NCBI GenBank assembly: GCA_013288685.1
Contig: JABDBM010000008.1
Coordinates: 1 to 64,000, forward strand
Source: Bacteroidota bacterium
GTDB lineage: Bacteria; Bacteroidota; Bacteroidia; Sphingobacteriales; Sphingobacteriaceae
Direction: 5' to 3'
DNA: 64,000 bases
In this document: in pieces, positions 53,401 through 60,506 of the stretch
How the letters are laid out: every line of letters starts with the position of its first letter
How positions within the stretch are numbered: position 1 is the first letter of the stretch
Notes under the pieces: generated by a model
The model's database searches: none
What the model saw: only the letters and a program-made list of their open reading frames with translations
Told to the model about the DNA's origin: nothing
Made by a program: the position numbers and the translations under genes

Positions 53401-53499
53401 GAGATCACTATGTCTACCGCCAACGGATTATCCGGTGTAGACGTATTTAACCAGCCTACTACCAGGAGATTTGGAGCACAACTAAATGTTTCATTTTAA
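50416..53499 (+). CDS. SusC-like TonB-linked outer-membrane transporter
   Basis: A 1027-residue TonB-dependent channel for oligosaccharides. Signal about 1-20; carboxypeptidase-regulatory-like domain about 45-112 (IKGVVKDDTGAPVPGVTVSIKGTTRGTQTDANGAFSL); a TonB-box-like ALGVKRSEKSL; plug about 135-250 with LYVIDGVPI; 22-strand barrel to the end, terminal NVSF. Forms a complex with the SusD-like protein encoded 25 bp downstream. No hydrolase is joined to the pair, so the sugar is not given by context; ROK regulation and the GH43 gene 3 kb away are hints. Confidence 0.94.
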   Translation: MKKLIPIILLLPCVALGAGSFTKANGRVAVKHGANRFIKVAAPIKGVVKDDTGAPVPGVTVSIKGTTRGTQTDANGAFSLDASQGDVLVFSAISYLKQEVTVSSSTVYTITLLTDSKSLTEVVVTALGVKRSEKSLVYANQVVSGDQLTAVKSDNLINSLNGKVAGVNISPSTSGVGGSSKVILRGSKSILGTNQPLYVIDGVPITNVSNANGQPNGTYGGSPDGGDGISNLNPDDIESMTVLEGAASAALYGSQAANGVILITTKKGKAGKAEINFSSSFTSDAISYKPKFQNEYGETPSGNQSWGAKLSTPASADNVGDYFQHGNNYTNSINFSAGSDIALSYFSYANTTADGVQPGNSLKRNNFTFREIGHFLNNKLTVDVNTNYVNQKVINTPGEGFYFNTLPGLYLFPRGVDITPYKTNYGIPQVSRNGLLTQNWIANEDIQQNPWWIINKNPNFGVRDRLITNASVKYDVASWLSLQARGNLDRVSDNYEQDLYAGTNAVLAVANGQYSVSATALTQMYGDFIANFKVPMKSDFKIDGLLGASITDDNTVGTLDGPGLGLSIPNVFIQQNVLTSTTSNVSTLPAFHNQVQSIFGSVNFSYKNWAYLTVTERNDWSSSLAFTSNESYSYPSVGLSFILTDMFKLPQFITYAKVRGSYAEVATPVTQYTTNPINYLAGGGSVTFNSVQPNPELKPTNTKSKEAGLDLRMFENRLTFDFTWYLSNSYNQFIQYTPASSTGYTVGYLNAGNIQNSGVEIKLGYDVIKEKDFGWNTSFNYSFNKNKIIELNPSAPTAPIILTGAGANAYESVLQKGGSYGDIWGVKFERNASGQIMVGDNGAAINDGTFEKVGNATPKFQLGWSNSLHYKKLSFDFLVDGKFGGQVLSMTEMLLDSYGVSERSGQARDAGGVTVNAVDPSGKAVTKVDAETWYSSVGGRSGIVEPYIYSATVVRLRQASLGYTFPVTNSMVKSVRFSLIGSNLIYFYKKAPYDPEITMSTANGLSGVDVFNQPTTRRFGAQLNVSF

Positions 53500-53527
53500 T
53501 TAATAGTTTATCTTAAAAATATTAGTG

Positions 53528-55177
53528 ATGAAAAAAATAACTATAAAAAACAAAATAGTCGGTATCGGCACTTTGAGTAAGCTGGTACTGATGGCTGCTT
53601 GTTTCATGATACTGGGAGGCTGTACCAAGAATTTCGAGAAAATGAATACCGACCCCTCCGGTGTAACAGATGCAGAATTACTTCCCGATTTTAATAATAT
53701 CGGTTTATATTATCCCGGCATTCAACAACATATTTTTGGCGAAGAAGGTGATTACCAGCTTTGTCAAAACCTAAACTCTGATGCTTATGCAGGTTACTTT
53801 ATGTCGCCCGATCCGTTCCGTGGCAACATCAATAACCAAAGCTATTCATTGGTTGATGGCTGGAACTCGGATGTTTACGGCATGGCATATGGCCAGGTAA
53901 TGGGTCCAATAAACACCATCGCCAAAAAAGGCACACGCACTGCTTACCCTCACTTTTGGGCAGTGGCCCTGGTATTACAAGTACAGGCCATGAGCCGCGT
54001 TACCGATTATTACGGCCCTATCCCTTATAGCAAGGTTGGCCAGGGTGCTACTACCCCTTATGATTCGCAGCAAGCGGTTTATAACCTGATGTTTGCGCAG
54101 TTAGATACAGCTGTAACAAATTTCAAGACATACATAGCTGCTAATCCGGGACTTACTCCATTTGCAAAATTTGATATGGTGTATGGCGGCAGCTACCCTG
54201 AGTGGCTAAAATATGCCAATTCGTTACGTTTAAGGTTAGCCATGCACATTGTGAATGCTGACCCTGCAACTGCTAAAGCACAGGCTATAAAAGCTATTAG
54301 CGATGCGGGTGGCTTAATTACTACCAATGCCGATAATGCCACGCTTTCGGGCTATGGTTACCACAACCCAATTTGGTGGATTGGTACCAGTTGGACAGAT
54401 TTAGCAGTGGGTGCATCGTTAACTTCGTATTTAAATGGATATAATGATCCGCGTACTTCTAAATACTGCTCTCCGGCAACAAGTCCGGCAAGCATAGCAG
54501 GTCAGTACGTAGGCATCCGTGTAGGTACACCTGTTGGCGGCAAACCGATGTACGATGGTTATTCGTTACCTAACTTTAGCGTTATAAGCGAGTATACACC
54601 GATGATCATGATGAATGCTGCCGAAGTTTGGTTTTTGAAATCAGAAGCTGCGCTAAGAGGCTGGACCGCTGAAAGCGCACAGACAGATTATGAAACAGGC
54701 ATCAGTACTTCAATGGCACAGTGGAGCGCACCAATCGGCAGTTATTTGAGCGACAAAACCAGCACACAGGCTGACTATGTTGATCCGCTTACTCCTTCTG
54801 CCGGTACCCCTAACGCAAGCATTAAGGCCATGTCGAAAATTACGATCGCCTGGGATGCAACGGCTACTAACGAGCAGAACCTGGAGCGTATAATCACCCA
54901 AAAATGGTTGGCTAATTATCCTTCGGGCGGCTGGGAGTCGTGGACTGAATATCGCAGGACAGGATACCCAAGATTGTTCCCTGTTGTTGTAAATAACAGC
55001 GGCGGTACCATCAGCACCGATTTGCAGATTCGCCGTATTGCTTACCCATCCACAGAGTATACCAATAACGCAGCCGCTGTTGCTGCAGGTGTATCTTTAC
55101 TTGGTGGTGCCGATAACGGAGGAACACCAGTTTGGTGGGATACTAACAAGGGGAAAGCTGTTCCTGTAAACTTTTAA
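53528..55177 (+). CDS. SusD/RagB-like surface glycan-binding lipoprotein
   Basis: A 549-residue lipoprotein (start ATG at 53528 following a GTG in frame) with lipobox C32-33 (LGGC-TK). SusD-like_2 type: NTDPSGVTDAELLP near the start, the helical TPR part with AVALVLQVQAMSRVTDYYGPIPYSK, PEWLKYANSLRLRLAMHI, and C-terminal ERIITQKWLANYPSGGWESWTEYRRTGYPRLFP. Acts as the lid of the SusC channel and binds oligosaccharide at the cell surface. Confidence 0.94.
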   Translation: MKKITIKNKIVGIGTLSKLVLMAACFMILGGCTKNFEKMNTDPSGVTDAELLPDFNNIGLYYPGIQQHIFGEEGDYQLCQNLNSDAYAGYFMSPDPFRGNINNQSYSLVDGWNSDVYGMAYGQVMGPINTIAKKGTRTAYPHFWAVALVLQVQAMSRVTDYYGPIPYSKVGQGATTPYDSQQAVYNLMFAQLDTAVTNFKTYIAANPGLTPFAKFDMVYGGSYPEWLKYANSLRLRLAMHIVNADPATAKAQAIKAISDAGGLITTNADNATLSGYGYHNPIWWIGTSWTDLAVGASLTSYLNGYNDPRTSKYCSPATSPASIAGQYVGIRVGTPVGGKPMYDGYSLPNFSVISEYTPMIMMNAAEVWFLKSEAALRGWTAESAQTDYETGISTSMAQWSAPIGSYLSDKTSTQADYVDPLTPSAGTPNASIKAMSKITIAWDATATNEQNLERIITQKWLANYPSGGWESWTEYRRTGYPRLFPVVVNNSGGTISTDLQIRRIAYPSTEYTNNAAAVAAGVSLLGGADNGGTPVWWDTNKGKAVPVNF

Positions 55178-55219
55178 ACTTTTATTTTCAATTGTAAACC
55201 AGACTACCGGTTTATGCCA

Positions 55220-55260
55220 AAAAGAGGCTGCCTCACAAAAGAGCAGCCTCTTTTATTTTT
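55220..55260 (+). terminator. Rho-independent terminator of the ROK-susCD operon
   Basis: aaaagaggctgc (55220-55231) pairs perfectly with gcagcctctttt (55243-55254) over an 11-nt loop and is followed by attttt. It also faces the converging SRPBCC gene. Confidence 0.9.
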
Positions 55261-55266
55261 AACCCC

Positions 55267-55692
55267 TCAGCTTTTCTCTGTCGCATATTTCTTAAAGCCA
55301 TCCAATACCGCCTGGCAAAATTCCTTTTGCATGGCGATGGGTTGGCTGTTGTCTGCTTCAAAGGTTTCCGTCAGCTTCACGGGGTTCCCTGCGGTAAATG
55401 TAATGGTTGTGCTCCTGCCATCGTTAAGCCTGTGGGTTATTAGTTGGTGAGTAATCACTTCGTCGTAGGTGCCGGTGTAGTCAAAGTTTACGCTGCCGTC
55501 TTTCAGGGCCATGGCAAACAGGAATTTACCCCCGGGTCGCAGGTCGTTTTCTACTCTAACCGTATGCCAGTCGGCGTTGGGGCTGTTCCATTGTGTGATA
55601 TCGGCCGGTGTGGTCCACAAGGCCCATATTTTTTCGATGGGAAGGTTTATTTCAGTTTCTGCGCACAGATAAATTTTGTCGGCTTTATTCAT
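55267..55692 (-). CDS. SRPBCC (AHSA1/START-like) protein
   Basis: A 141-residue cytosolic protein with the helix-grip fold of activator-of-Hsp90-like proteins: EINLPIEKIWALWTTPADITQWN at the start, WHTVRVENDLRPGGKFLFAMALKDGSVNFDYTGTYDEV, and a C-terminal helix FCQAVLDGFKKYA. Probably binds a hydrophobic ligand or is a putative regulator partner; ligand unknown. Confidence 0.9.
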   Translation of the reverse strand: MNKADKIYLCAETEINLPIEKIWALWTTPADITQWNSPNADWHTVRVENDLRPGGKFLFAMALKDGSVNFDYTGTYDEVITHQLITHRLNDGRSTTITFTAGNPVKLTETFEADNSQPIAMQKEFCQAVLDGFKKYATEKS

Positions 55693-55790
55693 GGTGTTTT
55701 ATGCGTAAAGTACAAATGTAGCTTTGGCCGCGCTGCCATACACGGTGCTTGCGCGACAAAACAAGGGGGAAATTGCGCCCGTCACCGAGC

Positions 55791-56456
55791 TTACCTCAAC
55801 TCCTTTATCACGTCCCCTGGTGTCAATACTGTCACTTTCATCCGTACCTCTTTGTCAGGATTGCCATCCTTATTAACGTTAACCGCTGTTATTTTATCGA
55901 TCCAATCCATCCCTTTAACAATTTCGCCAAATACGGTATAGTTTTGATCTAAAAATGGGGTGCCGCCAATGGTACGATAAACGTTACGTTGCCACTCGGG
56001 GAAACGCACCTTATTCTTTGTTTCTATAGCATCCAGTTGTGCGTTGGTCCAGGTGCGGCCGTCAACAATATAAATCTGCGTGCTGAATGATTCTTTGGCC
56101 GCATTGCCATCGCGGCCCATAGCAAGTACGCCACGTTTATGATATAACGAATCGTTAAACTCAGGTTTGATCCATTTTTGCTCGGGCTTTAAAGTTTTCC
56201 CTTTATCATAAAGTGAATCCGGGTCGCCGCCCTGTATCACAAAGCCTTTCAATATCCTGTTAAAGGTAGTGGCATCAAAATAATGACTTTTTACCAGGCG
56301 GATAAAGTTGTCGCGGTGTACGGGCGTTTCGTTATAGAGTTTAATAATACAGTAGCCCTGCGCCGTTTCAATTTTTACAAACTGATTTTTTTGCTGGGCG
56401 TTGATGGTAGTTATTGCCAGCAGAGAGACGGCCAGCAGCAGCAGCGTTTTTTTCAT
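55791..56456 (-). CDS. Exported cyclophilin-type peptidyl-prolyl isomerase
   Basis: A 221-residue protein with a signal peptide (1-20, TINA-QQ). Cyclophilin core: FNRILKGFVIQGGDP, RGVLAMGRDGNAAKESFSTQIYIV, FGEIVKGMDWIDKI. Catalyses proline isomerisation in the periplasm to help folding of exported proteins. The insertion DGRTWTNAQLDAIETKNKVRFPEWQR is a common Bacteroidota feature. Confidence 0.93.
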   Translation of the reverse strand: MKKTLLLLAVSLLAITTINAQQKNQFVKIETAQGYCIIKLYNETPVHRDNFIRLVKSHYFDATTFNRILKGFVIQGGDPDSLYDKGKTLKPEQKWIKPEFNDSLYHKRGVLAMGRDGNAAKESFSTQIYIVDGRTWTNAQLDAIETKNKVRFPEWQRNVYRTIGGTPFLDQNYTVFGEIVKGMDWIDKITAVNVNKDGNPDKEVRMKVTVLTPGDVIKELR

Positions 56457-56610
56457 TTTCTAAAGTAATAAAAATGCAGCTATCACAGTTGTGCAAACAA
56501 ATAATATAAAAAAAAGTAAAGAAATGTTGAATGTTAGTTTAAAAAGCCCTGATATTAATCTATTCATACACCTAAATACTTTACTTAATGTACTCTATTA
56601 AGACCTTTTT

Positions 56611-57549
56611 TTACTTTTTGTAAGTCGCAACAGTAATATAAGCAGCTTTGGTAAATGGATTAAACCCGCCGGCACCAATGTTATTCAATATAATCACATA
56701 TTTATATTTAGCATCATTGGTCATGATCGTTACTGGCGAACCTACTACCAGCGTTGTTAAATTTGTTAAAACCGTATTGTCAGGGAGCGTTAGTGCGTTA
56801 ACATAAACAGTTTGTAGGGGGGCATTTAAGTTGTTCACTCCAATTTGTAAAGTATGATTAAAAATCACGTAGTATCCTTTTTTACACCAATAGGTTTCCG
56901 GTGTGCCCTGTATTTTATAATCATCCACTACCTGAGGACTTATTGAGGGGGTTGCATTCTGGATATTTTTTATCGCCGCCGCATCGATGCCTCCGGATAT
57001 AGGGTTGTTTCGCGCTACGGTGTCGTCGATGTTATCATCGAACTTCATTTGGCGCGTGGGAGCTATTGTTTTTTTAGGATTATTATCAATTCTTGCCTGT
57101 GCAGCAAAAAATTCTAATTGTGTTTTCGAAAGGCTATTTTGAACTTTTTTTGCCGAACTGTCAATATCGGCTTTGGCTACCGAGCTTATGGTTTGGACTG
57201 CAATTTTCGAAAGGCTATCTATACTATGTGCAATTCCGTCACGAAGTACATCTGTTGTAACGAATGGCTTTATCCAAACCAAATAACTTAACTGAAAAGC
57301 AGGCTTAGTGTCAAATTTCGTTGTGATAGCCGTAATCAATTTCGAATCGGTATCCATACGCTGCAAATCAAGTAAACTTTTATTGTGTTCGCAGCTTATT
57401 AAGTTTCCAAAAAGGCCGAGCCCTATAATACCTATGAGCCATTTGATCAATTCGCATTTGGTACATGTGTCTTTCTTATCAGGATTTTCTTCAATTTTGG
57501 GTTCCGAAACTTCTGTTCGCTCCTCCCCATGGTTAGCATCGTCGATCAT
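56611..57549 (-). CDS. Single-pass membrane protein of unknown function
   Basis: A 312-residue protein with a soluble N-terminus (1-28, acidic), a CTKC pair, and one transmembrane segment (about 34-53, LIKWLIGIIGLGLFGNLISC). The long C-terminal part contains a helical, charged region (55-200) and an Ile/Thr/Asn-rich beta domain (200-312; PETYWCKKGYYVIFNHTLQIGVNNLNAPLQTVYVNALTLPDN). No recognised domain. Codon use appears AT-rich. Upstream lies a 247-bp gap before the LacI-like palindrome. Confidence 0.65.
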   Translation of the reverse strand: MIDDANHGEERTEVSEPKIEENPDKKDTCTKCELIKWLIGIIGLGLFGNLISCEHNKSLLDLQRMDTDSKLITAITTKFDTKPAFQLSYLVWIKPFVTTDVLRDGIAHSIDSLSKIAVQTISSVAKADIDSSAKKVQNSLSKTQLEFFAAQARIDNNPKKTIAPTRQMKFDDNIDDTVARNNPISGGIDAAAIKNIQNATPSISPQVVDDYKIQGTPETYWCKKGYYVIFNHTLQIGVNNLNAPLQTVYVNALTLPDNTVLTNLTTLVVGSPVTIMTNDAKYKYVIILNNIGAGGFNPFTKAAYITVATYKK

Positions 57550-57796
57550 TTTAGTAAGGATTAGATTTAATTCTGAAATATTTTGATAAATTTAAATCAA
57601 ACAGATAGTATTAAAAACCGTATTTATACGGTATTTAAATAAAAACAATAGTTCTTGCAAAATTTTCGGAACTGCAATAGGCTTCTATAGCAGTTACTCC
57701 TTTCTCGAGCGCCATACCGAGTCATCAGATAGACAAAAATTGTTTTCAACTTCTACACCCGGTCGAAGAAAACTCAGGGTAAAACAACTATTACAA

Positions 57797-57824
57797 ATTT
57801 TTCTGCAATCGATTGCAGAAAAAT
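57797..57824. promoter_or_regulatory. Perfect 28-bp palindrome, LacI-type operator
   Basis: Half-site attttctgcaatc-like: the left 14 bases attttt-ctgcaatc are exactly mirrored by gattgcag-aaaaat, centred on the C-G step of tgcaatcgattgca. Such tgcaatcgattgca cores are usual LacI/GalR-family operators. It overlaps the expected -33 region of the GH43 promoter, so a repressor bound here would block it. No lacI gene is in the window. Confidence 0.8.
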
Positions 57825-57826
57825 AC

Positions 57827-57834
57827 TACATTTG
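57827..57834 (+). promoter_or_regulatory. -7 element of the GH43 promoter
   Basis: TACATTTG, an exact TAnnTTTG match, lies 28 bp before the chosen ATG and directly follows the palindromic operator. Confidence 0.65.
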
Positions 57835-57861
57835 TTTTACAACCAATTAATAGAAAAAGTT

Positions 57862-58935
57862 ATGTTCAAATTGCACCTAAAACTGTTCATGCTCGCGGCG
57901 GCGGGCCTGTTATGTTTCATTCAGGTTTCGGCCCAGCAAAAGCCGCAAAAAATAAAATACCTGTCCGAGCCATTAATCAAAAACATTTACACAGCCGATC
58001 CTTCGGCGCATGTGTTTAATGGTAAGATATACATCTACCCCTCGCATGATATTGATGCCGGCATCCCGGAGAACGACAACGGTGATCACTTCGCTATGCG
58101 CGATTACCATATCCTTTCGCTCGATGCTATCGGAGGTCCGGCTACTGATCATGGCGTGGCGCTGGATATTAAAGATATTCCGTGGGGAGGCCGCCAACTT
58201 TGGGCGCCTGATGCCGCTTATAAAAACGGCACTTATTATCTTTACTTTCCGCTAAAGGATAAGAAGGATATATTCCATATTGGTGTAGCCACCTCCAAAA
58301 ACCCTGCTGGTCCGTTTAAAGCTGAGCCAAAGCCAATGGAAGGCAGTTTTAGTATCGATCCGGCCGTTTTCACGGATGATAACGGCTCAACTTACATGTA
58401 TTTCGGCGGTATATGGGGCGGCCAGTTGCAACGCTGGAAAGACGGCAAATACGCGAACGACTCAAAAACCGATTTACATGCCGACAATTCACCGTCCATC
58501 AATTGCAAAGTGGTTAAATTAAAAGGCAATATGCTTGAGTTTGACGGCCCGGTGCGCGATGCAGTGGTTTTAGATAGCGCAGGCCATCCGTTGCTGGGCA
58601 AGGACCACGACCGCCGGTTTTTTGAGGGCTCGTGGATGCATAAATACAAGGGTAAATATTACTTTACCTATTCCACCGGCGATACCCATTTCCTGGCCTA
58701 CGCTATAGGTAAAAGCCCAATGGGGCCGTTTACTTACGCCGGCCATTTTATGCTGCCGGTTCAGGGATGGACCACCCATCATTCGATTATTGAGTTTAAA
58801 GGCAAATGGTACATTTTTTACCATGATGACGAACTGTCGGGCAAAACCAGTTTAAGGAATGTAAAGGTTACGCCTTTGTATCATAATGCAGACGGGACTA
58901 TCAAGATGATTAATACGTTTACGGTGCTAAAATAA
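57862..58935 (+). CDS. Secreted GH43 glycoside hydrolase (arabinosidase/xylosidase type)
   Basis: A 357-residue secreted enzyme from the ATG at 57862 (signal peptide MFKLHLKLFMLAAAGLLCFIQVSA-QQ; the upstream ATG adds an unlikely prefix). Five-blade propeller of GH43: base D46 in YTADPSAHVF, pKa-modulating D166 in SIDPAVF and acid E255 in FFEGSWMH. Cleaves terminal arabinose or xylose from hemicellulose or pectin side chains; exact linkage cannot be told. Preceded by a LacI-like operator. Confidence 0.93.
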   Translation: MFKLHLKLFMLAAAGLLCFIQVSAQQKPQKIKYLSEPLIKNIYTADPSAHVFNGKIYIYPSHDIDAGIPENDNGDHFAMRDYHILSLDAIGGPATDHGVALDIKDIPWGGRQLWAPDAAYKNGTYYLYFPLKDKKDIFHIGVATSKNPAGPFKAEPKPMEGSFSIDPAVFTDDNGSTYMYFGGIWGGQLQRWKDGKYANDSKTDLHADNSPSINCKVVKLKGNMLEFDGPVRDAVVLDSAGHPLLGKDHDRRFFEGSWMHKYKGKYYFTYSTGDTHFLAYAIGKSPMGPFTYAGHFMLPVQGWTTHHSIIEFKGKWYIFYHDDELSGKTSLRNVKVTPLYHNADGTIKMINTFTVLK

Positions 58936-58950
58936 AGTTTGAAGGATTTT

Positions 58951-58992
58951 TTATTAGCTATCCGACCTCAGTCGGTTTCGGATAGCTAATAA
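58951..58992. terminator. Long perfect hairpin after the GH43 gene
   Basis: ttattagctatccga (58951-58965) and tcggatagctaataa (58978-58992) are exact reverse complements with a 12-nt loop. It starts 16 bp after the stop codon. No T run follows on either strand, so it may be a terminator with a weak tail or a 3' mRNA-protecting structure separating the gene from the opposite tRNA cluster. Confidence 0.6.
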
Positions 58993-59087
58993 AGATATTT
59001 CTTTAGAAATCTGCACAGCATCCCCTACCCGACTCCAGCAGGAATAAATTAAAAATCTACTCAAAAACCGACTGTCATTGTTGCACG

Positions 59088-59159
59088 AGGTCAGTACCGG
59101 ATTCGAACCGGTACAATGCGGTTTTGCAGACCGCCCCCTTACCATTCGGGCAACTGACC
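59088..59159 (-). tRNA. tRNA-Cys (GCA)
   Basis: Cloverleaf on the minus strand: acceptor ggtcagt/actgacc with U73 (right for Cys), D arm with cccg/gggg and aatggtaa loop, anticodon stem gcggt around ctGCAaa, T arm ccgg-ttcgaat-ccgg. The 3' CCA is not encoded. Last gene of a four-tRNA array. Confidence 0.95.
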
Positions 59160-59164
59160 GTTAG

Positions 59165-59237
59165 TGGAGAACCCGGGTAACGATCCCGGATATTCGGATT
59201 TTCAGTCCGGCGCATACACCATGTTTGCTAATTCTCC
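59165..59237 (-). tRNA. tRNA-Phe (GAA) with an abnormal T loop
   Basis: Acceptor ggagaat/gttctcc pairs over 7 bp with one U-G, A73. Anticodon loop ctGAAaa gives Phe. The T stem ccggg/cccgg is perfect, but its loop reads atcgtta, where the normal T54 and A58 are replaced by A and T (an exchange that keeps pairing). The D stem has three pairs, and position 27-43 is mismatched. Only 5 bp from tRNA-Cys. Confidence 0.75.
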
Positions 59238-59297
59238 TTTCATGCGCTATTAGATTTGTCAACTTTTTAAAAGTTCACAAATCGTCCTGTACCACGG

Positions 59298-59370
59298 TGG
59301 AAATAAAAGGGCTTGAACCTTTAACCGGCACCGTATAAGGGTGTTGCTCTAACCATTGAGCTATATTTCC
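59298..59370 (-). tRNA. tRNA-Ile (UAU), unusual AUA decoder
   Basis: Acceptor ggaaata/tatttcc is perfect with A73; D arm gctc-aatggtta-gagc; anticodon stem cacc/ggtg with loop ctTATac; T arm aaagg-ttcaagc-ccttt with canonical loop. Anticodon TAT reads AUA. Bacteria normally decode AUA with a CAU tRNA modified to lysidine, so a UAU isoacceptor is rare. Confidence 0.82.
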
Positions 59371-59436
59371 AATAAAAAAACCGCCGTCTTTTTCAGACTT
59401 TAGACTTAAAAACTAAAGACTCAAGACTTCTCAACG

Positions 59437-59509
59437 TAGGGTAACCCGGACTCGAACCGGGAGCCTCATGCTTCCAAAGCACGTAATCTGCCAATTGATA
59501 TACTACCCT
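59437..59509 (-). tRNA. tRNA-Pro (UGG)
   Basis: Acceptor agggtag/ttaccct with A73 and one G-U; D loop aattggca; anticodon stem cgtgc/gcatg around ttTGGaa; T arm cccgg-ttcgagt-ccggg. First gene of the minus-strand array. Between it and tRNA-Ile is a stretch with agactt repeat words (59395-59435). Confidence 0.9.
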
Positions 59510-59524
59510 AAAATTTCACTCTAA

Positions 59525-59560
59525 AACAAAAAATCCCCTTAGAAATATCTAAGAGGATTT
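59525..59560 (-). terminator. Hairpin with T run immediately upstream of the tRNA array
   Basis: On the minus strand aaatcctcttaga and tctaaggggattt pair around ata, followed by TTTTTT (59530-59525). It ends only 16 bp before tRNA-Pro. It may end a transcript from further upstream or attenuate the tRNA array; no promoter fits in the 16-bp gap. Confidence 0.55.
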
Positions 59561-60275
59561 ACGTATCTTGTTTATGTTAAGTCAATACATAGCCTATCCC
59601 CTCTGATAAATCAGTTGCGGTATAAAGCACGGTATTGTTGTTCTGTTCATGGCACAATGATACACATTATTTTAATAAATAAAGAATTTCTTTAAAATAT
59701 TTTTTTATTACATAATCGTTTTGCCATCTGTGATAGTCTGCGTTGTTTTTGAACAAAGTACCGCGCAGAGTCCGCTTCCGATTTAAGGTAACGCATAAAA
59801 TGCAAAATCGCTAATTCACCAGTCGTTCCGATGGAGCGTAAAAACCTGAAAAATGCACGTCCCATCAAGATGCCTGGTTGGTAGAAATTGTAAAAAAATC
59901 GCGTTTTACGTTTCCATCAGAACGTTTGGTGCTATTGAAAATGCATTCCGAGACGTTCATCTGCGACATTCAGACGGCTGAGTTTTATGGGTTAACTTAA
60001 AGCTTCCGAAGGCCCCACGGGAAAGCCCAACACAATTCAAGTACAAATACTGCTGTACACCAGCGTAGTTACACCTATATAAGTTAGGTTGTAATACTTT
60101 GTAAATCAAGTGGTTTAACGCTTGGCCGGCCTTCGCGTAGCCGCTACTTTTACTCCCCACAGGGAACAAGCCGAAAACCCACATAACGCCCGGCAGGGCG
60201 TAAATGAAACAGAGTAGCAACCCGGATGCCGAAAAGGGTGAACAGAGTAAGCAAACCATACAAAACTTATTTATC
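59561..60275. other. 715-bp non-coding stretch between tRNA array and peptide gene
   Basis: No protein gene is supported. It contains an imperfect long inverted repeat (cgttccgatggagcgtaaaa near 59824-59843, ttttacgtttccatcagaacg near 59904-59924) and an 8-bp perfect pair cgaaggcc (60007-60014) / ggccttcg (60128-60135) enclosing 113 bp, which could close a structured RNA. The 119-codon minus frame at 59957-60316 crosses these structures and is judged spurious. Confidence 0.45.
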
Positions 60276-60494
60276 ATGGAAACTAAAAGAACATTTTCAA
60301 AAGAACGCGTCATCACTGTGGCAACATCCTCTAAATTAACCCTCGATCAAACTTTGCAGATAACCAAAGATGTACTGGGCCATGTAGGATGTCCGCATTG
60401 TTTTTCGGGCTTTAAATTTAATTTTACCGATGAAGGCGAAATGATCAATGCCCGTTTAAATGTGGACGGTCAAATAAATGTTTCATCCTTTTAA
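60276..60494 (+). CDS. 72-residue CPHC peptide, candidate RiPP precursor
   Basis: From the ATG at 60276 (METKRTFSKE...), 72 residues without signal peptide. The first 35 residues look like a helical leader (KLTLDQTLQITKDVLGHV); then GCPHCFSGFKFNF with C39 and C42, and a polar tail to SSF. The stop is 12 bp before the TTG start of an MNIO-family enzyme. MNIO enzymes modify Cys- or other core residues of small peptides, so this is a plausible substrate. The longer frame from 60204 lacks support. Confidence 0.7.
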   Translation: METKRTFSKERVITVATSSKLTLDQTLQITKDVLGHVGCPHCFSGFKFNFTDEGEMINARLNVDGQINVSSF

Positions 60495-60506
60495 AACCTA
60501 AGCGCT

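Noticed and set aside
59957-60316. 119-codon minus-strand frame
   Set aside because: It overlaps the peptide gene, has no domain and lies over inverted repeats.
60276-60494. Bufferin-type copper-binding precursor
   Set aside because: Bufferin precursors are exported and carry more Cys; this peptide has two Cys and no signal peptide.
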